NCBI RefSeq assembly: GCF_029914245.1
Contig: NZ_JARYZI010000012.1
Location: 53,438 to 117,437 of the forward strand
Reading direction: 5' to 3'
Source: Fusibacter bizertensis
GTDB lineage: Bacteria; Bacillota; Clostridia; Peptostreptococcales; Acidaminobacteraceae
Length of the DNA: 64,000 nucleotides
Positions 1-7,742 of the stretch are shown here, in pieces; position 1 is the first letter of the stretch; each line of letters starts with the position of its first letter. The translations under genes were made by a program, and so were the position numbers. The notes below the pieces were generated by a model. That model did no database searches and was not told the origin of the DNA. It was given only the letters and a program-made list of their open reading frames with translations.

Positions 1-634
1 TCTGAATAATCACACCTACTGTATCTGAAGTTACGATATCTTTTAATGCTTCCATATCTGTAATACCATCTTTAGCAGGTACTTCCACAACTTTTACGCC
101 ATAAAAACGCATATACGTTTTAACAACATCTCTCGTTTGTGGATGTACAGTTTCAGAAATTACAATGGTATCACCTTTTTGATTTGCTGCTGCAAGCATA
201 GCTGCTTCAGCTGTTGCAGAAGCACCGTCATACATAGATGCATTGGATACTTCAAGACCCGTTAAGTTAGCAATCATTGTTTGGTATTCAAAAATTGCTT
301 GTAATGTCCCTTGACTGATCTCTGGTTGATATGGTGTATATGCTGTATAAAACTCCGATCTTGAAATCAAGTGATGAATCACAGATGGAACAGAGTGATC
401 ATATGCGCCTGCGCCTCTAAAACAAACGAGTTCATCAGTGCCTATATTTTTATTCGCGATACTTTTAATCTTTTTGGAAACCTCAATTTCTGATAAAGGT
501 TTACCGAGATCTAATCTTCTACCAAGCTTGATAGCCTCTGGAATATCATCGAATAATCTATCTATCGAATCAATACCCAGTACTTCAAGCATCTTTTGCT
601 CATCCTGCTTAGTATTTGGGATATATGGAAACAT
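1..634 (-). CDS. gcvPA: Glycine dehydrogenase (decarboxylating) subunit 1, partial (runs off the left edge)
   Basis: N-terminal 211 codons of the alpha-like half of the split P protein. With subunit 2 this PLP enzyme decarboxylates glycine and passes the aminomethyl group to the lipoyl arm of GcvH. The reverse-strand translation begins MFPYIPNT and carries the family segments [18 protein letters not shown] and [10 protein letters not shown]. The ATG at 634 follows a GGAGG ribosome binding site (641-645) and lies one base past the gcvH stop, so it is the third gene of the gcvT-gcvH-gcvPA operon. The PLP lysine is carried by subunit 2 (gcvPB), which should follow beyond base 1. The split form is typical of Firmicutes, Thermotogae and archaea. 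Confidence 0.95.
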   Translation of the reverse strand, partial: MFPYIPNTKQDEQKMLEVLGIDSIDRLFDDIPEAIKLGRRLDLGKPLSEIEVSKKIKSIANKNIGTDELVCFRGAGAYDHSVPSVIHHLISRSEFYTAYTPYQPEISQGTLQAIFEYQTMIANLTGLEVSNASMYDGASATAEAAMLAAANQKGDTIVISETVHPQTRDVVKTYMRFYGVKVVEVPAKDGITDMEALKDIVTSDTVGVIIQ

Positions 635-635
635 T

Positions 636-1019
636 CTATGCCTCCTCGTTACAAAATGCTTCGTACTCTTCAGCGTTCATTAATTCATCAAGATCTGCTG
701 GGTTAGAAAGACTAATTTTCATAATCCAAGACTCATAAGGTGCTGTATTAACTAAAGAAGGATCATTCTCTAATTCTTCGTTAACTTCTATAATTGTACC
801 AGTTACAGGCATAAGCATATCTGAAGCAGCTTTAACTGATTCGATTGTACCAAAGCTTTCTTCGCCTTCAACTTCTTCATCCACTTCAGGAAGCTCTACA
901 TAAACAATTGAGCCAAGTGCATGTTGTGCAAAATCAGTAATACCAACCAAAGCTTCTTTACCTTCAACCTTAACCCACTCATGGTCTTTTGTATAATACA
1001 ATCCGCTAACTATTTTCAT
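636..1019 (-). CDS. gcvH: Glycine cleavage system H protein
   Basis: Lipoyl carrier protein of the glycine cleavage system, 127 residues, the normal family length. It shuttles the methylamine group between the P and T proteins. The lipoylation site is K63 in the ESVKAASD motif. The N-terminus (YYTKDHEWV) and the GITDFAQ..LG segment are also typical. The ATG follows a strong AGGAGG site (about 1027-1032). It lies between gcvT, 77 bp upstream, and gcvPA, 1 bp downstream, so the three are clearly co-transcribed. No lipoate ligase or L protein (dihydrolipoyl dehydrogenase) gene lies in the visible part. Confidence 0.97.
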   Translation of the reverse strand: MKIVSGLYYTKDHEWVKVEGKEALVGITDFAQHALGSIVYVELPEVDEEVEGEESFGTIESVKAASDMLMPVTGTIIEVNEELENDPSLVNTAPYESWIMKISLSNPADLDELMNAEEYEAFCNEEA

Positions 1020-1096
1020 CTTAATACCCTCCTGATAATTTTTAATATTTATGAGGAACCTTTTGTTCCTTAAAATCAGTATACCGCAAACTTTAA

Positions 1097-2200
1097 TTAT
1101 TTTTTATAGTTTTTTTGATAGAATCTTTTACTGATAACAGTTGCTGGAAATACTTTTTTACGAACTTGTACACTTAGACTAGAACCCATCTCACCATATT
1201 TAGCATCAACAAGAGCTAAGGCAATGTTTTTCTTAAGTGTCGGTGAGAAATAACCTGTTGTGATCACACCAATTACTTCACCTTCAGCTAAAACTTCATA
1301 ACCTTGTCTAGGTATTCCTTTTTCCATTTCAAGACCAACTGTCTTTCTTGGTAAACCCTTAGCTTTTTGCTCGACAAGTGCATCTTTTCCAATAAAATTA
1401 TCTTTTGCAAGTTTTACAAAGAATCCAAGCCCCGCTTCAAGTGGTGTAATACTTTGATCGATTTCATGTCCGTAAAGTGGTAAAGCAGCTTCAAATCTTA
1501 AAGTATCTCTACAACCAAGACCTGCTGGTTTAAGCCCTTGATCTTTTCCTACTTCAAGCAATTTTCTCCATACTTTAACGATGCCTTCATGGTCAGCGTA
1601 TATCTCAAATCCGTCTTCTCCAGTATAGCCTGTTCTTGATACCAAGCATTTTACACCTTCAATCGTTACATTACGGTTACAATAGAAGAATTTGATTGTT
1701 GATAAATCTACGTCAGAAATTTTTTGAAGAATTTCTTGCGCCAATGGTCCTTGTAACGCAATCTCAGAAACTTCATCTGATAAATTTTCAAGTTTCAAAT
1801 CATAGCCTTTAGATTGCTCTACCATCCAAGCAAAATCTTTTTCAACATTGCTTGCATTGATGACAAGATAGAAATGTTCTTGGTCAAATTTATAAACTAA
1901 TAAATCATCAACAACACCACCATGTTCATAGCACATCATGCCATAAAGAATTTGATGATCTTCAAGCGTTGCAACATCATTAGTTACAAGGTTTTGGACA
2001 AATGCAAAAGCATCTTTTCCAGTAACCTCAACTTCACCCATGTGTGATACATCAAACATTCCTGCAGCATTTCTTACAACTTCATGTTCTTCAACAAGTC
2101 CCTCATATTGAACAGGTAAAGCCCATCCAGCAAAATCAATGATTTTACCACCCGCTAAAACATGTTCATCATAGAGAGCGGTTTTTTTAACTGAATCCAT
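1097..2200 (-). CDS. gcvT: Glycine cleavage system T protein (aminomethyltransferase)
   Basis: Transfers the methylene carbon from aminomethyl-lipoyl GcvH to tetrahydrofolate, releasing ammonia. The 367 residues match the family. An N-terminal folate-binding aminomethyltransferase domain (about 10-260) carries MFDVSHMGE (48-56) and GGVVDDL with the likely catalytic Asp near residue 98. A C-terminal barrel domain covers about 270-360. The ATG has an AAGGAGG site just upstream. It is the first gene of the operon and is preceded by a glycine riboswitch and terminator, so expression should rise with glycine. Confidence 0.97.
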   Translation of the reverse strand: MDSVKKTALYDEHVLAGGKIIDFAGWALPVQYEGLVEEHEVVRNAAGMFDVSHMGEVEVTGKDAFAFVQNLVTNDVATLEDHQILYGMMCYEHGGVVDDLLVYKFDQEHFYLVINASNVEKDFAWMVEQSKGYDLKLENLSDEVSEIALQGPLAQEILQKISDVDLSTIKFFYCNRNVTIEGVKCLVSRTGYTGEDGFEIYADHEGIVKVWRKLLEVGKDQGLKPAGLGCRDTLRFEAALPLYGHEIDQSITPLEAGLGFFVKLAKDNFIGKDALVEQKAKGLPRKTVGLEMEKGIPRQGYEVLAEGEVIGVITTGYFSPTLKKNIALALVDAKYGEMGSSLSVQVRKKVFPATVISKRFYQKNYKK

Positions 2201-2250
2201 AATGCAACCTCCTTATATTCGTTAATGATATTTAAAACGGAGTAGATAAA

Positions 2251-2302
2251 GAAAAAGAGGTATACAATGGTATAGCAATGCTAGCCGCCATTATATACCT
2301 CT
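2251..2302 (-). terminator. Riboswitch-controlled terminator of the gcv leader
   Basis: On the minus strand a 15-bp stem (arms 2288-2302 and 2256-2270, one G-U pair) is followed by a U-rich tract at 2251-2256. It lies between the second glycine aptamer and gcvT, where the expression platform is expected. In characterised glycine riboswitches of Firmicutes, glycine binding favours read-through; that direction of control is inferred here. Confidence 0.85.
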
Positions 2303-2310
2303 GTATTTTT

Positions 2311-2480
2311 ACCTGAGAGTGTTTCGCAAAGCTAACGCTTTGCACTTCCGCCTTCGGTGCCTACTTAAAGGGCTCTCCAGAGTTCCATCAGATAACACTA
2401 CTTTTGCCTGAGAGATTCTGTGGTGTCGGCAAACACACACATTGCTCCTTCGGCTACCTTACGGTATCTCGCATTATCCT
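2311..2480 (-). ncRNA. Tandem glycine riboswitch (two gcvT aptamers)
   Basis: The minus strand shows two aptamer-like modules in tandem. Aptamer I (about 2404-2480) has the CCGAAGGAGCAA core and ends in CTCTCAGGCAAAA. Aptamer II (about 2311-2380) begins TCTGGAGAGCCC, has the ACCGAAGGCGGAA core and ends in CTCTCAGGTAAAA. These are the hallmark conserved strings of the glycine riboswitch, which controls gcv operons across Firmicutes. A terminator follows directly, then gcvT. No coding region explains this 450-base gap. Exact 5' boundary is uncertain by about 10 bases. Confidence 0.95.
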
Positions 2481-2531
2481 CACTTGGTTCTTTATTCAAT
2501 TAATCACGAAAAAACATCCTTCGTCTACTAC

Positions 2532-2560
2532 ATTTTATGCGAAAGTTACACGTTTTTCAA
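2532..2560 (-). promoter_or_regulatory. Sigma-A promoter of the gcv operon
   Basis: Minus-strand TTGAAA (2555-2560) and TAAAAT (2532-2537) are separated by exactly 17 bases, close to the vegetative consensus. Transcription would start near 2525, giving a leader of about 320 bases that contains both glycine aptamers and the terminator. The remaining bases up to the peptidase stop at 2650 hold nothing else recognisable. Confidence 0.75.
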
Positions 2561-2649
2561 CTCATTTTTTCGTTAGAATTATGATATTTTTTTAACCACT
2601 AGGCGTTTTTTTGAATACGCAAAGTGAAATGTGGCTCAATCTACTCTGA

Positions 2650-4344
2650 TTAGAGGTTTCTATCGTCTATACTTCCAAGCACATTTCGAAGTGCAGGAAT
2701 CACTTTTTTAATTGATCCTTCTTCAAAAGGACTGTCTAATCCAGCTACTTTTAAAAGACCTGTAAATGGTAAACTTCCACCCATATTACATAATTTAAGG
2801 TATTGATCCCAAGCAGATTTTCTATCCTCAGTTGATTTAAGGAAAAACTGGAATGCACACACTTGTGCTAACGTATAATCAATATAGTAAAAAGGATTAC
2901 TAAAGATATGACCTTGTCTAAACCAATATCCGCCTCTTTCTAAGAAATCGTTGTCTTCATAGTTTTTATAAGGTTGATATTTTTTCTCAAGTTCACGCCA
3001 TTTGGCTTTACGATCAGCTGGTGTTGCTTCAGGGTTTCCATAGACGAAATGTTGGAATTCATCCACTAAAACACCATATGGTATAAATAAAAGTGCTTCA
3101 CTTACATGGTTAAACTTGTATTTAGTCACTTCATCTTTAAAGAAACTTTCCATCCATGGATAAGTCAAGAACTCCATGCTCATAGAATGAATCTCACAAG
3201 CTTCGAGTGTCGGGAACTGATACTCTGGAAGTTCATAGTCTCTGCTTTGGAAACATTGGAATGCATGACCAGCTTCGTGAGTAAGAACATCTATATCGCC
3301 TGAAGTCCCATTGAAGTTTGAGAATATAAATGGCGCTCTATAGTCGCTGATATAAGTGCAGTAACCGCCACCTGTTTTTCCCTTTTTCGCTTCAAGGTCC
3401 ATGAGTTCACTATCTAGCATAAAGTTGATAAATTCTCCTGTTTCAGCGGATAATTCTTCGTACATTTTTTTCCCATTTTCGATAATCCATTCAGAATCAC
3501 CTTTTGGCGTTGCATTACCACTTGTAAATGCAATTTGTTCATCATAATATTTCAGCGTATCTATTCTAAGACGTTCTTCTTGACGTTTGCGTAGCTCAAG
3601 TGATAATGGTACAAGCTCATCTTGAACTTGCTTTCTATAAGTTGCTACCATTTGATCATCATAGTCAGTTCTAGAAAGTCTCATATAACCTAACTTGATA
3701 AAATTATCAAATCCAAGTTTTCTAGCAATTTTATGTCTTACTTCTACGAGGTCTTGATATAAATCATCAAAAGCAGCTTCATTTTCTTCAAAAAACTTCG
3801 TTGCAGCTTCTTGTGCTTCTTTTCTTACGAGTCGATCTTTTGACTCATAATAAGGCACCATCTGAGCAAGGTTGCGTTCTTCTCCATCAAACATGATCTT
3901 TGCTGATGTTCTAAGTTTAGTATATTTGGACGCAAGCATGTTTTCTGTTTTTAAGTCCTCAATAATGTCAGTGTGAAATGTTTTCAGTTTTACTTCTATA
4001 ATATTGAAAATATGATCGCCTAGCTCTTTGCGAAGCGCATCCTTAAACTTCGATTGATCAAGTGCACGATAATATTTGTCCACCATCTCCATATATAGTG
4101 GCATTGCATCATCTATAAAATCATTTTCTGCATCATAAAAAGCATCCGTCGTATCAATCGTATGTCTTATTTGGACAATTTGTGAAAGTGATTCTATATG
4201 GTTTCTCATGGCGTTGATTTCTTTAATTATAACTAGCTGTGCCTCGGGACTTGTTGCATCATTGAATTTTTCGATTAATGCCTCAAAATCCACTTTAAAT
4301 TGATGCATATCTGGACGTTCGTATTTAAAATCTTTAAATTTCAT
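2650..4344 (-). CDS. M3 family oligoendopeptidase (PepF-like)
   Basis: Cytoplasmic zinc metallopeptidase of the thimet/oligoendopeptidase family (M3), degrading short peptides. At 564 residues it matches the shorter clostridial M3 oligoendopeptidase subfamily. The zinc site is HEAGH at residues 356-360 (His356, Glu357 and His360), with the third ligand expected in the downstream EACEIHSM segment. There is no signal peptide. The ATG has an AGGAGG site. The gene is monocistronic, separated from osmC by a terminator at 4403-4439. It could be named pepF, but substrate preference cannot be read from the sequence. Confidence 0.93.
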   Translation of the reverse strand: MKFKDFKYERPDMHQFKVDFEALIEKFNDATSPEAQLVIIKEINAMRNHIESLSQIVQIRHTIDTTDAFYDAENDFIDDAMPLYMEMVDKYYRALDQSKFKDALRKELGDHIFNIIEVKLKTFHTDIIEDLKTENMLASKYTKLRTSAKIMFDGEERNLAQMVPYYESKDRLVRKEAQEAATKFFEENEAAFDDLYQDLVEVRHKIARKLGFDNFIKLGYMRLSRTDYDDQMVATYRKQVQDELVPLSLELRKRQEERLRIDTLKYYDEQIAFTSGNATPKGDSEWIIENGKKMYEELSAETGEFINFMLDSELMDLEAKKGKTGGGYCTYISDYRAPFIFSNFNGTSGDIDVLTHEAGHAFQCFQSRDYELPEYQFPTLEACEIHSMSMEFLTYPWMESFFKDEVTKYKFNHVSEALLFIPYGVLVDEFQHFVYGNPEATPADRKAKWRELEKKYQPYKNYEDNDFLERGGYWFRQGHIFSNPFYYIDYTLAQVCAFQFFLKSTEDRKSAWDQYLKLCNMGGSLPFTGLLKVAGLDSPFEEGSIKKVIPALRNVLGSIDDRNL

Positions 4345-4402
4345 AATGCCTCCTAATTTATAAATTACTTTACTTAACTATACCATGACTTAAGTTTATC
4401 AT

Positions 4403-4439
4403 AAAAAAAAGAGCACGTATAATTTTTTTTATACGGCCC
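4403..4439 (-). terminator. Intrinsic terminator downstream of the OsmC gene
   Basis: The minus strand shows a hairpin with CGTATAA/TTATACG and flanking GGGC/GCTC pairing, followed by a run of eight or more U (4403-4410). It lies between the osmC-like stop at 4469 and the start of the M3 peptidase at 4344. Confidence 0.75.
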
Positions 4440-4468
4440 TTACCATACATATTCATTTGTTGAAAAAA

Positions 4469-4861
4469 TCACTCTGCAAACATTTCAAATTCAGGTGGGT
4501 TGAACATATGCTTTTTAACGGAGCACAAATCCATTGATCTCATAATTGCAGCTTTATATTTCTCAGGAAAACCATCTGGTAAAGTCAAGTTTAAGGTAAC
4601 TTTCTCTATCATTTTAGTTTCTGGGTTTTTAACGGTATCCATTGTAAGTGCTAATCCCTCTGAACTGATTCCTTTGTGTTGACAAAAGCTCAAGGCATAG
4701 ATGCCTGCACAGGTGGCAATCGATGATAAAAAAAGATCAAAAGGTGCTGGTGCACTGCCTTCTCCCCCAGCATGTACAGGTTGATCAGTTGATATAACAT
4801 GCCCTTTCATATGAGCGTCCACTCGAACACCACCAGGAAACTTTACTTCAATCAAAGCCAT
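4469..4861 (-). CDS. OsmC family protein
   Basis: OsmC/Ohr-fold thiol protein of 130 residues. Family members reduce organic hydroperoxides through two cysteines or have undefined roles. Candidate redox cysteines are C51 (IATCAGIYA) and C113 (MDLCSVKKH), at the positions expected for the fold; an extra C60 is present. The motif AGGEGSAPAPFDLFLSS before C51 is characteristic of the YhfA-like OsmC branch rather than Ohr. The ATG follows AAGGAG. It may help an anaerobe handle peroxides, but the function is inferred from the fold only. Confidence 0.85.
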   Translation of the reverse strand: MALIEVKFPGGVRVDAHMKGHVISTDQPVHAGGEGSAPAPFDLFLSSIATCAGIYALSFCQHKGISSEGLALTMDTVKNPETKMIEKVTLNLTLPDGFPEKYKAAIMRSMDLCSVKKHMFNPPEFEMFAE

Positions 4862-4960
4862 ATTTAACTCCTTTTCATATATTATTTCAATATAAGTTAG
4901 ATTAATTGCATTATAGATAATTCAAATTTCTCCGTCAAGAGATTTAGTCACACTATGGTA

Positions 4961-5671
4961 CTAAGGATTCATTATTTTTGCATCTTTTGGAAGTGCTAAT
5001 TCAGTTTCAAAAGTGCCACCAATCGTCAAATCTTTAAAATAATAACTATAAGATGGTTGTCCCTCAGTTTCGACGACCATCTTGACAATCAACCCCTCAT
5101 CTTCCCATACATAATAAGTCACTTTCATTCCTAAGTGCTCTGCAACAAAAATATAACATGTTTTTCCATCAATGATTTCGGTTCCTTTTTCTTTCATGCT
5201 ACCAAGTGTCTCATCGTCAATCTCGCCTGCAAATAGAAATGGAGACTCCCACTCATTGCTGGTCGTTTCAATTGGTGTTTTCATCAACAGATTTTCTGAA
5301 GGCATGTAAAGAAAGCCTTCCCCTTTGTCATAGTCAAGGTATAAACTTTGTCCCTCATCTATTGCATCATATCTTGCTTTATTTCCTGCAATCCATAACT
5401 TAAACCCACCGATTCTTTCATCACCTGTTGTCATCACAAACTCATAATAGTAGTTATCAATTTTGCGATCGCGATTTATCATATCAAATGCTTTGACGTT
5501 ATCAAAGTTTTCTTCAGTATTTTCTTCATTTGTAGCAACAGAGACTGGTATGTTTTCAGTATTTTCAGTAGTCGCGTCATCATTAGAACTACAAGCACTC
5601 ATCACTAAAACTACTAAAATCAGCAACATCATGATACTTGCACTTCTAAATGAAACTCTTTTAAAAGACAT
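4961..5671 (-). CDS. Lipoprotein, outer-membrane-carrier-like fold suspected
   Basis: A 236-residue secreted lipoprotein. A signal peptide with hydrophobic core (12-23) ends in the lipobox VMSAC (C27). An acidic, Thr/Asn-rich linker (28-57) leads into a beta-rich domain (about 62-236) with alternating hydrophobic strands, reminiscent of DUF4412/LolA-like domains. That assignment is weak and no catalytic motif is seen. The start codon sits directly behind a hairpin plus U-run (5672-5700) whose stem contains the GGGAGG ribosome binding site. The gene follows the cheY-cheC-cyclase operon on the same strand and may be read through from it. Confidence 0.75.
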   Translation of the reverse strand: MSFKRVSFRSASIMMLLILVVLVMSACSSNDDATTENTENIPVSVATNEENTEENFDNVKAFDMINRDRKIDNYYYEFVMTTGDERIGGFKLWIAGNKARYDAIDEGQSLYLDYDKGEGFLYMPSENLLMKTPIETTSNEWESPFLFAGEIDDETLGSMKEKGTEIIDGKTCYIFVAEHLGMKVTYYVWEDEGLIVKMVVETEGQPSYSYYFKDLTIGGTFETELALPKDAKIMNP

Positions 5672-5700
5672 AAAAAAACCTCCCTTCTTCAGAGAGGTTT
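5672..5700 (-). terminator. Terminator-like hairpin overlapping a ribosome binding site
   Basis: On the minus strand, arms 5692-5700 and 5676-5684 form a 9-bp stem (one G-U) with a 7-base loop, followed by U-run 5672-5678 and then the ATG of the lipoprotein gene (5669-5671). The 3' arm contains the GGGAGG that would serve as ribosome binding site. The element can therefore end the upstream operon or hide the ribosome site. Confidence 0.7.
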
Positions 5701-5710
5701 ATACCCATAT

Positions 5711-6661
5711 TTACTTGAAAAATGCATACCCGGCTTTTCCCGAGTTCTTAACTTTATAAAGTGCTTGATCTGCTTTGTCAAGCAAATCATCTGCATCGTT
5801 ACCATCTTCTGGAAATAGACTTATCCCCATTGAACATGTCACAAACAAACTTTTATTTTCAATGATAAAAGGCTTAGTAAATTGATCGAGTATATGATTT
5901 GCTACCCGCTCAATATCTTTTCTATCAATGAGACCTTCCATCATTATGACAAACTCATCCCCAGAAAGTCTTGCAACAGTGTCAGAGAATCTTATAGCAT
6001 TTTTAAGCCGTTTAGACATTTCCATGAGAATCGAATCCCCATATCGATGACCAAACTGATCATTTACTTCCTTAAGGTTATCTAGATCAATAAAAAATAC
6101 GGCTATACTTTGTGCTGATTGATCTATGATAAAGTCCTCTAGTCTTTTCCTTAATTTATCCATAAAAAACAAACGATTAGGTAATCCTGTTAAGACATCG
6201 TGCATCGCCATCTGTCTGGATATTTCTTCATTTTGTCTAATTTCGTCATTTTCTTTTTCAAGATATTTGATAAAATGTTTCATCTTTTGTACTTTCTGAT
6301 AATGGCCAGTATGATCTTCAATTTGAATCAATATAAACTTGTTGTCAATACTTTCAATTTGAAGATTTTGCTGCATATTGGGATTGAGCTCTAAATCAAT
6401 ATTGGAAAAAAAACCACCATGAACTGCGCCCGCCAAAAACCGACCTTGACCTGTTTCTATCACTAGGTCCAAGATTTTGCTGTATTTGGGTCTTAAAAAT
6501 TTTGGAGCAACTTCATCAATTTCATAGTTAAAAACGGTCTCCATTTTTAATTCAGTTTTTAACTCCATCCAGTGATTCCAAAACACGATCTTCTTTTGGT
6601 GATCCAATAATATTACGCCATTATTTAATTTATTCAAAACTTCGTAAAAAAAATTGTTCAT
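5711..6661 (-). CDS. Diguanylate cyclase with N-terminal PAS-like sensor
   Basis: Predicted to make cyclic di-GMP from GTP. The N-terminal 1-120 look like a PAS sensor (NGVILLDHQKKIVFWN). A short coiled coil (about 122-150) links to a GGDEF domain (about 152-316) with DVLTGLPNR, FIDLD (Asp192) and the active-site loop SGDEF (233-237), an accepted GGDEF variant. RFSD at 224-227 lies five residues before it and matches the RxxD product-inhibition site. No membrane segment. The start overlaps the cheC stop by one base, placing it last in the cheY-cheC-cyclase operon. Confidence 0.92.
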   Translation of the reverse strand: MNNFFYEVLNKLNNGVILLDHQKKIVFWNHWMELKTELKMETVFNYEIDEVAPKFLRPKYSKILDLVIETGQGRFLAGAVHGGFFSNIDLELNPNMQQNLQIESIDNKFILIQIEDHTGHYQKVQKMKHFIKYLEKENDEIRQNEEISRQMAMHDVLTGLPNRLFFMDKLRKRLEDFIIDQSAQSIAVFFIDLDNLKEVNDQFGHRYGDSILMEMSKRLKNAIRFSDTVARLSGDEFVIMMEGLIDRKDIERVANHILDQFTKPFIIENKSLFVTCSMGISLFPEDGNDADDLLDKADQALYKVKNSGKAGYAFFK

Positions 6662-7284
6662 TATAATTCTCCAAGGACCTCATCAATTTTACCTAAAAGC
6701 TTATTTAAGGAATTTAAACCGAGTGCAACTATGACAACACCTTCAACTTGAGCCTTTTCAAGTTCAAAGCTTGTGTATAACATCATCATGTACACATTGT
6801 TTTTAAGGTACATTTTCTGCTCGTCCTCAGATACAAATACCACTTCAACATCGGGTATTGAAAATTCAACAGTTGTTCCAATGAGATTGCTGAACTCACC
6901 AATTACTGAATTTAAAATCACATTACTAATTTCTTTTAACACATCAAAATCTGTATCAATCAAATCAAAACTATTTTCTTCAATAGAACTCGACGCCATG
7001 CCCATGCATGCATCCACTAAAAGTTTCGCTTTTTGAGCAGGAAAAATTAAAAGTGCTCTACCAGAAAATTCGTGTCCAAACTTCATAGAAGAAGAGACGA
7101 TATGACCATGAGAAAACAACGGCCTATCAAGTGCTCCTTTTTCATCAGACATATTGACAATTTCAACTTCAGGCACACTTAAAAGGACACGCTGATTTGC
7201 CATATCAGAAAGCATACTGGCTGCTTGTCCTATAAAAACATTCACATATTCTTTTAAAAGATCTTTCTGAAGTTCAGTCATCAT
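6661..7284 (-). CDS. CheC-type CheY-phosphate phosphatase
   Basis: A 207-residue protein of the CheC/CheX/FliY family, which dephosphorylates CheY-P. Two copies of the family helix are visible: one near residues 7-38 (E11, N14, then LLSVPEV) and one near 112-147 (DVLKEISNVILNSVIGE, then FSIPDV). Both carry the Glu-x2-Asn pair used for hydrolysis and the later Pro, so both sites could be active. The start overlaps the response regulator stop by 4 bases (ATGA), indicating translational coupling. It stands outside a full chemotaxis operon and is likely dedicated to the adjacent CheY. Confidence 0.88.
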   Translation of the reverse strand: MMTELQKDLLKEYVNVFIGQAASMLSDMANQRVLLSVPEVEIVNMSDEKGALDRPLFSHGHIVSSSMKFGHEFSGRALLIFPAQKAKLLVDACMGMASSSIEENSFDLIDTDFDVLKEISNVILNSVIGEFSNLIGTTVEFSIPDVEVVFVSEDEQKMYLKNNVYMMMLYTSFELEKAQVEGVVIVALGLNSLNKLLGKIDEVLGEL

Positions 7285-7649
7285 AAATTTTCATCCTTTA
7301 GTAATTCTATTAGTTCACCTATTTTATCTGACGTCAACGGCTTGTTAATAAACTTAACAATTCCAAACGCTTCAAGTTCTACTTTTGTGCCTTTCTGAAC
7401 ATCCGCTGAGATGACAATAGTCTTCACCTTTGCGCCATCTTGATCTAATTTTAAAAGTAGTTCTTGCCCTGTCATCTCTGGCATAAGCAAGTCAGTAATA
7501 AGCCAATCACTTTTTATTTCAGTATACGTGTCATAAGCCTCTTTTCCATTGGTACAAAAGGTCAATTTTGCCTCTGGAATGGCGGTACTAATCGCTCTCG
7601 AAATGATACTTCTAACAAATGCCGAATCATCTGCAATAATAATATTCAT
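7281..7649 (-). CDS. Single-domain CheY-like response regulator
   Basis: A stand-alone receiver domain of 122 residues. The acidic pocket D7/D8, phosphoacceptor D53 (ITDLLMP), switch Ser81 (VISAD) and Lys103 (FINKP) are all present. It has no output domain, so it acts by protein-protein contact. It is the first gene of a tight operon with a CheC phosphatase and a PAS-GGDEF cyclase (overlaps of 4 and 1 bases). Ribosome binding site GGAG precedes the ATG. Its partner kinase is not in the window. Confidence 0.93.
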   Translation of the reverse strand: MNIIIADDSAFVRSIISRAISTAIPEAKLTFCTNGKEAYDTYTEIKSDWLITDLLMPEMTGQELLLKLDQDGAKVKTIVISADVQKGTKVELEAFGIVKFINKPLTSDKIGELIELLKDENL

Positions 7650-7742
7650 GTAATCTCCAAACTTATTTATATTTATAATCTATGTCTCATATTTTATCAC
7701 ATTGGGTAAAATTTTGGGTAAATGATTTGTAAATATTCTCTC

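Noticed and set aside
2404..2595. Plus-strand 63-codon frame in the gcv leader
   Set aside because: It lies across the glycine riboswitch and its promoter on the opposite strand; no ribosome site.
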